64,000 nt of DNA, from NCBI RefSeq assembly GCF_000183545.2, contig NZ_JH976535.1, positions 138,840 to 202,839 of the forward strand. The letters are read 5' to 3'. The translations under genes and the position numbers were made by a program. Under the pieces are notes generated by a model. The model did not search any database. It had not been told where the DNA came from and worked only from the letters and a program-made list of their open reading frames with translations. Below are positions 43,007-51,574 of the stretch, piece after piece; within the stretch, counting starts at the first letter, position 1; every line of letters begins with the position of its first letter. The DNA comes from Thermaerobacter subterraneus DSM 13965 (lineage in GTDB: Bacteria; Bacillota; Sulfobacillia; Thermaerobacterales; Thermaerobacteraceae).

Positions 43007-43072
43007 TTGACGGGGCTTAATCAGGGTGATAAATTCAATCTTTTGCCGCAGGGGGTCTCCCTGGTGTACACT
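43007..43072 (+). promoter_or_regulatory. Two tandem promoters before carD
   Basis: P1: TTGACG (43007-43012), 17 bp, TAAATT (43030-43035), with TG upstream of the -10. P2: TTGCCG (43043-43048), 18 bp, TACACT (43067-43072). Both lie 60-125 bp after the insertion sequence and serve the plus-strand carD gene. Confidence 0.6.
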
Positions 43073-43131
43073 GGGGGAGCGGGAGCCGTGGTGCTGCCCT
43101 GGCCCCGGCCCCGGCCCTGGGAGGTGAGGCG

Positions 43132-43632
43132 GTGTTCCAGGTGGGGGATCGCGTCGTCTATCCCATGCACGGCGCGGGCGTCATCGAGGCCATCGAGGAA
43201 CGGGAGGTGCTGGGGGAACGGCACCGGTACTACATCCTGCGGCTGCCCGTGGGGGACATGCGGCTTATGATCCCCACGGCCAGCGCCCCGCAGAGCGGCC
43301 TGCGGCCCGTGATCCCGGCGGACCAGGTGCCGGCGGTGCTGGAGGCCCTGTGTGAACCGGTTCCACCCCTGGACTCCAACTGGAACCACCGCTACCGGGA
43401 GCATGCCGACAAGCTGCGCAGCGGCGACATCCTGGAGGTGGCCGTGGTCGTCCGCAACCTCAGCGCCCGCCAGAAGGCCCGCGGCCTGTCCGGGGGTGAG
43501 CGGCGGCTGCTGGATCAGGCGCGCCAGATCCTGGTCAGCGAGCTGGCCCTGGCCGGCGGCATGGGGCGGGACGAGGCCGACGCCCTGGTGGAACGGCACC
43601 TCGGGGCGGCCGAGCCGGCGGGCGGGGCGTAA
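43132..43632 (+). CDS. CarD/CdnL-family RNA polymerase-binding regulator
   Basis: Stabilises the open complex by binding the RNA polymerase beta subunit. 166 residues from GTG 43132 after GGGAGGTGAGG. The N-terminal RNAP-interaction domain is FQVGDRVVYPMHGAGVIEAI, with YILRLPVGDMRLMIP; the helical C-terminal domain includes WNHRYREHADKLRSGD. An Ala/Gly tail ends it. CarD before the yacL-ispD genes is common in Clostridia. Confidence 0.93.
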   Translation: MFQVGDRVVYPMHGAGVIEAIEEREVLGERHRYYILRLPVGDMRLMIPTASAPQSGLRPVIPADQVPAVLEALCEPVPPLDSNWNHRYREHADKLRSGDILEVAVVVRNLSARQKARGLSGGERRLLDQARQILVSELALAGGMGRDEADALVERHLGAAEPAGGA

Positions 43633-43691
43633 ACCGGGACCCGGCCGTCGGCACCGGCGTCGCCCTTCCTGTGCGGGGGCCTACGCGGGGG

Positions 43692-43697
43692 TATAAT
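43692..43697 (+). promoter_or_regulatory. Possible -10 box before the PIN/TRAM gene
   Basis: TATAAT in GGGGGTATAATCG, 208 bp before the gene. Upstream bases give only a weak -35 (TGTGCG with a 16-bp spacer). It could start a separate transcript for the PIN/TRAM-ispDF pair. Confidence 0.4.
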
Positions 43698-43905
43698 CGA
43701 ACTGCACCCGCCAGAGACTGCCACAGACCCGCCCAAAGGAGGCTGAGGGGGCGAAGTCCTTTGGGGGGCCGGAGAGCGGGATCCGGGAACGGGCCGGCCC
43801 GCCGCCAGGCGCCGGGCAGTCTGCAGTGGCGGGCGCCTCGCGGATCCCCTCGCGGATCCATCGGGCCAACGGCGACATGGGGCCGACCGAAGGGAGGCGA
43901 GAGGC

Positions 43906-45030
43906 GTGCGCATGCGGTCCATCCGGCTGGCCTTCGCCGTCCTGGGTGCCCTGGGCGGCCTGGGGCTGGCCTACTATGGGCTGCTGCAGCAGGAGTCGCT
44001 ACAGATCCTGGCCGAGCTGCCCCGCCAGTGGACATACGGAATCATGGTTCTTTTTTTGTTGCTGGGCGGCCTCGGCGGGTATGCGGCGGCCCTGCGCATC
44101 TGGCAGCAGGTGGTCCAGTTCACCCAGTGGGTCGAATCCCGGCTGGTGCGAACGCCCATCCAGGACACCCTGGCCGGGGTGCTGGGGCTGATCGCGGGCC
44201 TGGTCATCGCCAACCTGCTCAGCGGCCCTCTGGGGCTGGTGCCGGTGGTGGGCCCGCTGCTGCCCCCCATCTTCGCGGTGCTGCTGGCCTATCTGGGGGC
44301 GGTGGTGGCCGTCAAGCGGCGGGATGACCTGGTTCACCTGCTGGCCGCCCTGCCGCGACCGGGGCGGGAGCGGGACCGGGAGCGGGAGCGGGACCGGGAC
44401 CGCGCCCCATCCCGGCCGGCCGGTTCGTACAAGGTCCTGGACACCAGCGCCATCATCGACGGCCGCATCGCCGACGTGGTCGAGACGGGGTTCCTCGAGG
44501 GAACCCTGGTGGTGCCCGGCTTCGTGCTGGAAGAACTCCGCCGCATCGCCGACTCGGCCGACACCCTGCGGCGCAACCGGGGACGGCGGGGCCTGGAGAT
44601 CCTGCGCCGCATCCAGCAGGAATCGTCCGTGCCCGTGGAGATCTACGAGGGCGACGTGGAGGGAGACGACGTCGACACCAAGCTGCTGCGGCTGGCCCGG
44701 CGGCTCAACGGCAAGGTGGTCACCAACGACTACAACCTGAACCAGATCGCGGGCCTGCAGGGCGTGCCGGTGCTCAACGTCAACGAGCTGGCCAACGCCG
44801 TCAAGCCGGTGGTGCTGCCCGGCGAGTCCATGGAGGTCCAGATCATCCGCGAGGGCAAGGAGGCGGGCCAGGGCGTAGGTTTCCTGGATGACGGCACCAT
44901 GATCGTGGTGGAGGGCGGCAAGCGGTACATCGGCCAGCGCATCGACGTGGAAGTGTCCACGGTGCTGCAGACCGCCGCCGGGCGCATGATCTTCGCACGG
45001 CCCCGGGTGATGGGGCGGGCGGCGCCGTGA
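43906..45030 (+). CDS. PIN/TRAM-domain membrane protein (YacL-like)
   Basis: 374 residues from GTG 43906 (or ATG 43912) after GAAGGGAGG. About four membrane segments occur in the first 135 residues. A charged linker coded by a short repeat (RERDRERERDRDR, about 149-161) leads to a PIN nuclease domain (YKVLDTSAIIDGRIADV with the metal Asp residues, TNDYNLNQIA) and a TRAM RNA-binding domain at the end (VGFLDDGTMIVVEGG). A membrane-tethered RNase is likely; the substrate is unknown. It overlaps ispDF by 4 bp. Confidence 0.9.
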   Translation: MRMRSIRLAFAVLGALGGLGLAYYGLLQQESLQILAELPRQWTYGIMVLFLLLGGLGGYAAALRIWQQVVQFTQWVESRLVRTPIQDTLAGVLGLIAGLVIANLLSGPLGLVPVVGPLLPPIFAVLLAYLGAVVAVKRRDDLVHLLAALPRPGRERDRERERDRDRAPSRPAGSYKVLDTSAIIDGRIADVVETGFLEGTLVVPGFVLEELRRIADSADTLRRNRGRRGLEILRRIQQESSVPVEIYEGDVEGDDVDTKLLRLARRLNGKVVTNDYNLNQIAGLQGVPVLNVNELANAVKPVVLPGESMEVQIIREGKEAGQGVGFLDDGTMIVVEGGKRYIGQRIDVEVSTVLQTAAGRMIFARPRVMGRAAP

Positions 45031-46517
45031 CCCGTCCGGATGAACCGGTGACGGTGGCCGGTGGGGCCACCGCCCTGGCCGGCGGTGTGGCCGCCGTGGT
45101 CCCCGCCGCCGGTCGTTCCACCCGCCTGGGCGGCGGCTTGAACAAGGTGTTCCGGGATCTGGCGGGCCGGCCGGTGCTGGCCCGCTCCCTTCAGGCCCTG
45201 GCGGCCGCGGGGATCGGCCGGCTGGTGGTGGCCCTGCGCCCCGAGGAGCGTCTTCTCTGGGAGGAGCGGGTGCGCCCCTGGCTGCCCCCCGGCGTGGCGG
45301 TGCAGCTGGTGGACGGCGGCGCAGAGCGGGAGGATTCGGTCTACGCAGCCCTGCGCTGCCTGGCGGAGGGGCCGCGGCCGCCGGCCTGGGTCCTGATCCA
45401 TGACGCCGCCCGCCCCCTGGTCACCCCGAACCTGATCCGCGCTGTGCTGGCGGCCGCCGGCCGGTACGGGGCGGCAGTACCGGCGGTGCCGGTGGGCGAC
45501 ACCATCAAGGAGGTGGCCGGCCATCCCCCCGGCCCCGAGCCCGGAGCCGGGGAGGGCGAGAGGGAGGGGGCCGGTGCGGCCCTGCCGGTAGACCCGGCGG
45601 GCGCGGACCCGGCCGGGGGTTCCCTGCCCGAGTGGGTGGCATCCACCCTGCCCCGCTGGCGCCTGCGGGCTGTGCAGACACCCCAGGGTTTCCGCCTGGA
45701 CCTGATCTGGGCAGCCCACCAGGAGGTTCGCCGCCGCGGCTGGCAGGGGTTCACCGACGACGCCGCCATCCTGGAGCGGCTGGGGGTGCCGGTGGCGGTG
45801 GTGCCGGGGGACCCCGCCAACCTCAAGCTGACCTGGCCCGTGGACTTTGCCGTGGCGGCCCACCTGGTGCAGGCGCAGGAGCAGGCCCCTGGTCCGGCCC
45901 GCCACCCCGCGGGGGGCACATCCCGGCTGCCGGCGTCGGGGGCGGAGGCCGCCGCGGAACAGCCCGTGCCGGACCAGGCCGGATCCCCCAGCGGGCCCTG
46001 GGGCGGCGGCGGACCTGGGGCGGTCCTGCCCTGGCGGGTCGGCTTCGGCTACGACGTGCACCGGTTCGCGCCGGGCCGCCCGCTGGTGCTGGGAGGTGTG
46101 CCGATCCCCTGGGAGCGAGGCCTGGAAGGGCATTCCGATGCCGACGTGGTGCTCCACGCGGCCATGGACGCCGTGCTGGGGGCGGCCGGCCTGCCCGACA
46201 TCGGCCACTGGTTCCCGCCGGGCGACCCCCGCTGGGCCGGCGCCTCCAGCGCCTCCCTGGCTGCCCGGGTGGCCGGCCTGGTGCGCCGTCACGGCTGGGA
46301 GCCGGCGCAGCTGGACCTGACCGTGGTGGCGGAGGAACCCCGGCTGGGGCCCCATGTGGCGGCCATGCGGCAGGCGGTGGCGGCGGCCTTCGGGGTCCCG
46401 GTGGGCGCGGTGGGGATCAAGGCCACCACCAATGAAGGGGTGGGTTTCATCGGGCGGCGGGAGGGCGTGGCGGCCATGGCCGTGGCCGTGCTGCTGCGGC
46501 GGCCTGACACGCCCTGA
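45027..46517 (+). CDS. ispDF: Bifunctional IspD-IspF fusion (MEP isoprenoid pathway)
   Basis: Two enzymes of the methylerythritol-phosphate pathway in one 496-residue chain. IspD (cytidylyltransferase) begins AAVVPAAGRSTRLGGGLNKV and includes IHDAARPLVTP and VQTPQGFRLDLI, with a Gly/Glu/Pro-rich insert near residues 170-205. A 60-residue linker leads to IspF (MEcPP synthase): GFGYDVHRFAPGRPLVLGGV with metal ligands Asp/His (about 343) and GHSDADVVLHA. In Bacillus the genes are separate neighbours, so the fusion keeps their order. GTG 45027 overlaps the upstream stop (GTGA). Confidence 0.94.
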   Translation: MTRPDEPVTVAGGATALAGGVAAVVPAAGRSTRLGGGLNKVFRDLAGRPVLARSLQALAAAGIGRLVVALRPEERLLWEERVRPWLPPGVAVQLVDGGAEREDSVYAALRCLAEGPRPPAWVLIHDAARPLVTPNLIRAVLAAAGRYGAAVPAVPVGDTIKEVAGHPPGPEPGAGEGEREGAGAALPVDPAGADPAGGSLPEWVASTLPRWRLRAVQTPQGFRLDLIWAAHQEVRRRGWQGFTDDAAILERLGVPVAVVPGDPANLKLTWPVDFAVAAHLVQAQEQAPGPARHPAGGTSRLPASGAEAAAEQPVPDQAGSPSGPWGGGGPGAVLPWRVGFGYDVHRFAPGRPLVLGGVPIPWERGLEGHSDADVVLHAAMDAVLGAAGLPDIGHWFPPGDPRWAGASSASLAARVAGLVRRHGWEPAQLDLTVVAEEPRLGPHVAAMRQAVAAAFGVPVGAVGIKATTNEGVGFIGRREGVAAMAVAVLLRRPDTP

Positions 46518-47226
46518 ACAGGCGTCCTGCCGCACCCTGAGCACCCGACGGACGCCGTCCCGCGGGGACACCAGGCTTGTGCGGCCAGGCCGGCCAGGCC
46601 CTTTGCCCGGCCCGCCCCTTCCCGGCGCCGCCGGGCGGGCAAGGTGCCCTTGCGGGCTCATGGGCCCGGCGGGGCACCTGTTCCTCCCCGCCTTCCCGCG
46701 CCCGGTTTTCCCGCGCCGCTGCCCCCGGCAAGCAGGGCGCGGCACCCCTCGCCGAGCGCCGGCCTAATGGCCACCTCCTGTTCACCTGCCTGCTCGTAAT
46801 CCCCCTTCCCTTGCTCCGGCGTCCCGCCATCACTGTCCTGGCTTCCCCGCGAGACACCGTCCGGGCTTCTCACCTGCGAGCCCGCTGCGCCGGGCCGGGG
46901 CCTGGGGGGCCCGCATAGAAAACGCCCGCTCCGGCCAGACTTGGTCCTGCTGGCGCATTGTGCCAGCACCGGCAGGGGGAGCCATGGCAGGGTTCTACCC
47001 GCACCCCGGCCGGCGCCGGCATCAGGGGCCAGGGCCCGACCACCCGCCCACCGAGGGCTGACCCCGCGGGGCAGGGCGGCGCCGGCGGCGGCGTTGACGA
47101 CCTTCGCCCCGGCCTGCCCGCCGGCCAGGATGGTGACTGTCCAGCAGGGACGGTGGCCGGACCGGCGCTGGACCGCTCCCGGAGGATGCGGATGCCATGG
47201 CCCCCCGCAGTGGGGAGGGTGAAGGC
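46518..47226. other. Long intergenic region before the RlpA-like gene
   Basis: 709 bp without a supported gene. A perfect 7-bp hairpin TGCTGGC-GCATTGT-GCCAGCA lies at 46948-46968, followed by GGCAGGGGGAGCC. I compared this with the c-di-AMP riboswitch often found before wall hydrolases and could not confirm its motifs. A lone TTGACG at 47095 has no matching -10. Confidence 0.45.
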
Positions 47227-48438
47227 ATGGAGACGGCAAGGGCCCTCGGGCGAGCTCTCCGCGGCATGCTGCTGGTGCTCGCCATGGGGGCAGCCGCCGG
47301 TGGTGCCTGGCCGGCGGCCGTCGCACCGCCCCGCTCCGCGGTCGCGGAGCCGGTGGCGGTGGCGGGCGCCGCGGGCGCTTGGGTAGGCAACGTATGGGAA
47401 CAGGTGCAGCGGCTTGACGACTTCGCGGCCTTTCTGGCGGCCGATACCCGTGCCCAGTGGCGCGGTGCCGCCGGCAGCCTGAGGGAGTGGGGGCAGGCGG
47501 CCCTGCCCCGTCTGGACGACGCCGTCGCCGCGGCGCGCGATGCCGTGGCCGCCACGGCGACACCGGTCCAGCCCGTGTGGCAGGACCTACACCGGCAGCT
47601 GGCGGGCTGGTGGCCGCCGGCCCTGCCCCAGCTGAACCCCGGCGGGTGGAGCGTGCTGCCGGAGATGGCCGCCGGCGAGGCCTGGCCGACCCTGTCTCCC
47701 GGCGGCAACGGGGAGGGGGGCGGTCCAGTGGATGACGCCCCGGGACCGGCCGGGCGTGGCGGGCCACGGCCGGCCGGAGAAAGCATCCCCGCCCTCGCGG
47801 GGGAGGGGGTGGAGGCGGGGGCCGGGGCGGGCGGTGCCGTCACCGCCGGTGCCGTCACCGCCGGTGCCCTGCCGGATCCGGTGGCGCTGATCCCCGATGC
47901 CGGCCTGCGGGCTGAGGTTTCGGCCCAGGCAGCCGCTGACCAGGAAGCTGATGGCCAGAGCGGGCCGGGGGGCGGGGGCGGTTCCTCCCGAGGGGATGGG
48001 CCGGGGGAGCCGGGCTCCGTTGCCGCCCCGCAGGACCCGTCCCGCAGCCAGGAGGGTGCCGCGACAGGCAAGGAGCAGGACGAGGCCCCTTTCGACCGGG
48101 ACGCGGGCGCCCCTGCAGCGGAGAGGGGCGCTGGGCCGAACTGGATTCCGGCCGTCGCTTCCTGGTACGGGCCCGGTTTTTATGGCCGGCCCACCGCCAG
48201 CGGCGAGATCTTCACCGGCCGGGAAATGACCGCGGCCCACCGGACGATGCCCTTCGGCACCGTGCTGCTGGTGACGTACCCCGAAACCGGCCGCAGCGTG
48301 CGGGTGCGCATCAACGACCGCGGGCCGTACGTGGAGGGCCGCGACCTGGACCTGTCGGAGGCGGCCGCCGAGGCCCTGGGCATGATCTCCGCCGGTGTGG
48401 CCCGGGTGATGTACCGCGTGCTGCGCTGGGGCGGGTGA
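47227..48438 (+). CDS. RlpA-like double-psi beta-barrel protein
   Basis: 403 residues from ATG 47227 after GGGGAGGGTGAAGG. A signal-like N-terminus (GMLLVLAMGAAAGGAWPAAV), a helical region (about 50-130) and a long Gly/Ala/Pro-rich stretch precede the C-terminal barrel (about 309-401): ASWYGPGFYGRPTASGE, MTAAHRTMPFGTVL, RVRINDRGPYVEGRDLDLS. The catalytic-type Asp in NDRGPY fits lytic transglycosylases of the RlpA family or 3D-type proteins acting on peptidoglycan. Confidence 0.82.
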   Translation: METARALGRALRGMLLVLAMGAAAGGAWPAAVAPPRSAVAEPVAVAGAAGAWVGNVWEQVQRLDDFAAFLAADTRAQWRGAAGSLREWGQAALPRLDDAVAAARDAVAATATPVQPVWQDLHRQLAGWWPPALPQLNPGGWSVLPEMAAGEAWPTLSPGGNGEGGGPVDDAPGPAGRGGPRPAGESIPALAGEGVEAGAGAGGAVTAGAVTAGALPDPVALIPDAGLRAEVSAQAAADQEADGQSGPGGGGGSSRGDGPGEPGSVAAPQDPSRSQEGAATGKEQDEAPFDRDAGAPAAERGAGPNWIPAVASWYGPGFYGRPTASGEIFTGREMTAAHRTMPFGTVLLVTYPETGRSVRVRINDRGPYVEGRDLDLSEAAAEALGMISAGVARVMYRVLRWGG

Positions 48439-48586
48439 CGTTGCGGGCGCCCGGCAGGCAAGGGGGCGCGGCACGGCCCGTCCCGCTGCCGGGGCGCCGG
48501 GGCTGCCGCCGTGGCCTCCGCCGGGGCCGCCGCCGGGCGTGCCCCAGGGGCCGCCCCGGGGGCCCTTTGGCTCGCACCACGGCGCG

Positions 48587-48616
48587 TTGACCCCGGTGGA
48601 AGGCCGCGGCTATAAT
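48587..48616 (+). promoter_or_regulatory. Promoter of the cysE-cysS-rlmB operon
   Basis: TTGACC (48587-48592), 18 bp, TATAAT (48611-48616). A start near 48623 gives a leader of about 520 nt, which contains the T-box. Confidence 0.85.
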
Positions 48617-48709
48617 GACGGCAAGCCAGTCGCTGGCAGGCCGGCAGGCGCCACACTTCCGGTCGCCGGCTCCGGCGCCGCTGGCATGGCAATTGGCACG
48701 ACGATCATT

Positions 48710-49125
48710 GCGACACAGGTGACGAACGGGAGAGTAGGCGCGTTCCGCCGCCAGAGAGGGACCGCCGCCGGCTGGAAGCGGTCCCCGGCCGGGGCGTTGC
48801 CGAAGTGCACCCGGGAGCTGCGCGCCCAACGGCCGGCTCTCCGGGCCGGGTTCGACCCTGCCCGGATTCCGGCGCCCCGGCCTGGCCGGGGCCTTCTGGC
48901 CGGCCCAGTAGGCGTCGCCGGATGCCCGCCGTTATCGGGTGCTGCCGGGCTCCCGCCTGGGCGGGATGCCACGGCCTCCGCCGGTGGTTCGGCTGCGAGC
49001 CGGTGGAGGTGGTGGCCCGGGGGCCGGCAGGAGGGGGGTGACCGGCCGTCCCGCCGCGGGACCGGCACCCAATCAGAGTGGAACCGCGGGCCCTCCCGCC
49101 TCTGAAGGCGGAAGGGCCCTTTCAT
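48710..49125 (+). promoter_or_regulatory. Cysteine T-box leader with terminator
   Basis: A tRNA-sensing leader RNA. The Stem I signs are GACGAACGGGAGAGTAGGCG (about 48721-48740) and the AGAGAGGG motif (48753-48760). The specifier loop has GAAGTGCACC, with TGC (Cys) at 48806-48808 followed by the usual purine. The T-box sequence AGAGTGGAACCGCG is at 49075-49088, near the consensus AGGGTGGNACCGCG. The terminator GGGCCC...CCGCC-TCTGAA-GGCGG...GGGCCC, then TTTCATTT, covers 49088-49125. Uncharged tRNA-Cys would favour the antiterminator and read-through into cysE-cysS. The left limit is approximate. Confidence 0.9.
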
Positions 49126-49140
49126 TTGGGGGTGGAGCCC

Positions 49141-49938
49141 ATGCTGCGCCGCCTGCTGGAACGCTTGAGGGAAGACATCCAGGTGGTCTTCGAGCGCGAC
49201 CCCGCCGCCCGCTCCGTCTGGGAGGTGGTCTTCTTCTACCCCGGGCTGCACGCCTTGTGGATGCACCGCATTGCCCACTGGTTCTACCGGCGCCGCCTGT
49301 ACTTCATTGCCCGGGGAATATCCCACTTCTCCCGGTGGCTGACGGGGATCGAGATCCATCCCGGTGCCCGCATCGGGCGGCGGTGCTTCATCGACCACGG
49401 CCTGGGCGTGGTGATCGGGGAGACGGCGGAGATCGGCGACGACGTCACCATCTACCAGGGGGTCACCCTGGGCGGCACGGGGAAGGAGCGGGACAAGCGT
49501 CATCCCACCCTGGGCAACGGCGTCCTGGTGGGGGTGGGGGCCAAGGTGCTGGGCGCCATCACCATCGGTGACAACTGCCGGATCGGTGCGGGCGCCGTAG
49601 TGGTGAAGCCGGTGCCCCCCAACTGCACGGTGGTGGGGATCCCCGGCAAGGTGGTGATCCGGGACGGCCGCCGCGTGGGGGTCGACCTGAACCACGGCGA
49701 GCTGCCCGACCCCGTGTCCGAGGCGATCCAGCGCCTGCAGGATTACGTGGAGGAGTTGGAACATCGCCTGCTGACCCTGGAACAGGAGAGGGCGGCGCTG
49801 GAGCAGGAAAGGGCCGCGGCCACCCGCGAGCACGTCAACGGGGGACCGCAGGGCGCCGGGCGACCGGGTGCTGCACCCGCGGCCCTTGAATCGGACGAAC
49901 GCGGCCGCCGGCCGGCGGGAGCGGCCTGCGGGCAGTAG
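49141..49938 (+). CDS. cysE: Serine O-acetyltransferase
   Basis: Makes O-acetylserine, the carbon acceptor for cysteine synthesis. 265 residues from ATG 49141 after GGGGGTGGAG; an in-frame GTG is at 49132. The short N-terminal helical part ([20 protein letters not shown]) is followed by left-handed hexapeptide repeats ([57 protein letters not shown]) and a coiled-coil, Gln/Glu-rich C-terminus. The first codons lie 15 bp after the T-box terminator. Confidence 0.95.
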   Translation: MLRRLLERLREDIQVVFERDPAARSVWEVVFFYPGLHALWMHRIAHWFYRRRLYFIARGISHFSRWLTGIEIHPGARIGRRCFIDHGLGVVIGETAEIGDDVTIYQGVTLGGTGKERDKRHPTLGNGVLVGVGAKVLGAITIGDNCRIGAGAVVVKPVPPNCTVVGIPGKVVIRDGRRVGVDLNHGELPDPVSEAIQRLQDYVEELEHRLLTLEQERAALEQERAAATREHVNGGPQGAGRPGAAPAALESDERGRRPAGAACGQ

Positions 49939-49984
49939 CCGGGCGTGAAGGGGTCAAGGAAGGGGACAGAGGAAGGGGACGAGC

Positions 49985-51574
49985 ATGGCCATTCAGATCT
50001 ACAACACCCTGACGGGACAGAAGGAGCCGTTCGAGCCGCTGGAGCCCGGCCGGGTGCGCATGTACAACTGCGGCCCCACGGTCTACGACTACTTCCACGT
50101 AGGCAACCTGCGCACGTTCCTCTTCTTTGACGTGGTGCGCGGCTGGCTGGAGTACCGCGGGTACCGGGTCCGCTACATCCAGAACTTCACCGACATCGAC
50201 GACAAGCTGATCCGCCGGGCCGCAGAGCGGGGGATCAGCGTCAAGGAGCTGGCGGACGAGCAGATCCGGGCCTACTTCGAGGACGCCGACGCCCTGGGCA
50301 TCGTCCGGGCCGACGTCCACCCGCGGGTCTCGGAGAAGATCGGGGCCATCATCGGCCTGATCCAGCGCCTGATCGACCAGGGTTACGCCTATGTCGCCAA
50401 CGGCGACGTTTTCTTCGACGTCTCCCGCTTCCGCGACTACGGCAAGCTCTCCGGCCAGCGTACCGAGCAGCTGCTGGCCGGTGCCCGGGTCGAAGCTTCG
50501 GAGAACAAGCGCAACCCCCTGGATTTCGCCCTCTGGAAGGCCCAGAAACCGGGCGAGCCCGCCTGGGACAGCCCCTGGGGCCCGGGGCGGCCCGGCTGGC
50601 ACATCGAGTGCTCGGCCATGGCCATGGACGAGCTGGGCACCACCCTGGACATCCACTCGGGGGGCAGCGACCTGGTCTTCCCGCACCACGAGAACGAGAT
50701 CGCCCAGAGCGAGGCGGCCACGGGCCAACCCTTCGCCCGCTACTGGATGCACGTGGCCCTGGTCCAGGTGGGCGGCCAGCGCATGGGCAAGTCCATGGGC
50801 AACTTCTGGCGGGTCCGGGACCTGCGCGCCCGTTTCCACCCCGAGGCGATCCGCCTGTTCATCCTCTCCGCCCACTACCGCAACCCCCTGGAGTTCAGCC
50901 TGGAAGCCCTGGAGCAGGCCGAGCGGGCCCGCCAGCGCCTGACCAACTTCATCGCCCATCTGGAGCACCTGCTGGCGGTGGCGCCGGCGGGGGACGAACC
51001 GGCAGCTCGGGCCGCCTCCGGGGGTGCGCAGGACGACCCGGCGGAAGCCCGCCGGGGTCTGGAGGGTCCCGGCAGCGCGGTGGGGACCGCGGCAGGGACC
51101 CCCGAGCGGGCGGGTGCGCCCGAGAGCAGCCTGGTGCCGGCGGCACAGGTGGACTGGCCCGCGCGCCTGGCCCAGGCTCGCGCCGAGTTCGAGCAGGCCA
51201 TGGACGACGACTTCAACACCGCCGACGCGCTGGCGGCCCTCTTCACCCTGGCCCGGGACGGCCACAAAGCGCTGGGGCCCGGCAGCCCGCGGGCCTGGAT
51301 CCAGGCCACCCTGGACCTGATCCGGGATCTGGGGCGCCCCTTGCGCCTGTTCCGCACCGGCGCCGCGGGCGAACCGGCCGGAGATGCCCAGGCGCTGCTG
51401 GACCTGCTGGTGGAGGTGCGCCAGTACGCCCGCTCCATCCGTGACTACGAGCTGGCCGACCGGATCCGCGACCGCCTGGCCGAGCTGGGCTACATCCTGG
51501 AAGACACGCCGGCGGGGACGCGGGTGCGCCGCCGGGAGCACCCCGAGCCGCTGGCGCGGGGGGCGCGACCGTGA
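49985..51574 (+). CDS. cysS: Cysteinyl-tRNA synthetase
   Basis: Charges tRNA-Cys. 529 residues from ATG 49985 after AAGGGGACGAGC. The HIGH site is YFHVGNLRTF (about 37), the zinc ligands are Cys in YNCGPTVYDY, Cys in HIECSAMAMD and His in FPHHENEIAQSE, and the KMSKS loop is RMGKSMGN (about 266; the first Lys is Arg and the first Ser is Gly). A Gly/Ala-rich insert of about 60 residues lies near 335-395. It is in the T-box operon and overlaps rlmB by 4 bp. Confidence 0.96.
   Translation: MAIQIYNTLTGQKEPFEPLEPGRVRMYNCGPTVYDYFHVGNLRTFLFFDVVRGWLEYRGYRVRYIQNFTDIDDKLIRRAAERGISVKELADEQIRAYFEDADALGIVRADVHPRVSEKIGAIIGLIQRLIDQGYAYVANGDVFFDVSRFRDYGKLSGQRTEQLLAGARVEASENKRNPLDFALWKAQKPGEPAWDSPWGPGRPGWHIECSAMAMDELGTTLDIHSGGSDLVFPHHENEIAQSEAATGQPFARYWMHVALVQVGGQRMGKSMGNFWRVRDLRARFHPEAIRLFILSAHYRNPLEFSLEALEQAERARQRLTNFIAHLEHLLAVAPAGDEPAARAASGGAQDDPAEARRGLEGPGSAVGTAAGTPERAGAPESSLVPAAQVDWPARLAQARAEFEQAMDDDFNTADALAALFTLARDGHKALGPGSPRAWIQATLDLIRDLGRPLRLFRTGAAGEPAGDAQALLDLLVEVRQYARSIRDYELADRIRDRLAELGYILEDTPAGTRVRRREHPEPLARGARP

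Noticed and set aside
46900-47226. c-di-AMP (ydaO-type) riboswitch before the RlpA-like gene
   Set aside because: Only loose matches to single motifs were found; the conserved core could not be aligned.
46658-47767. Minus-strand frame of about 370 codons across the RlpA upstream region
   Set aside because: Arg/Pro-rich composition, no ribosome site and no family similarity; it overlaps the RlpA-like gene.
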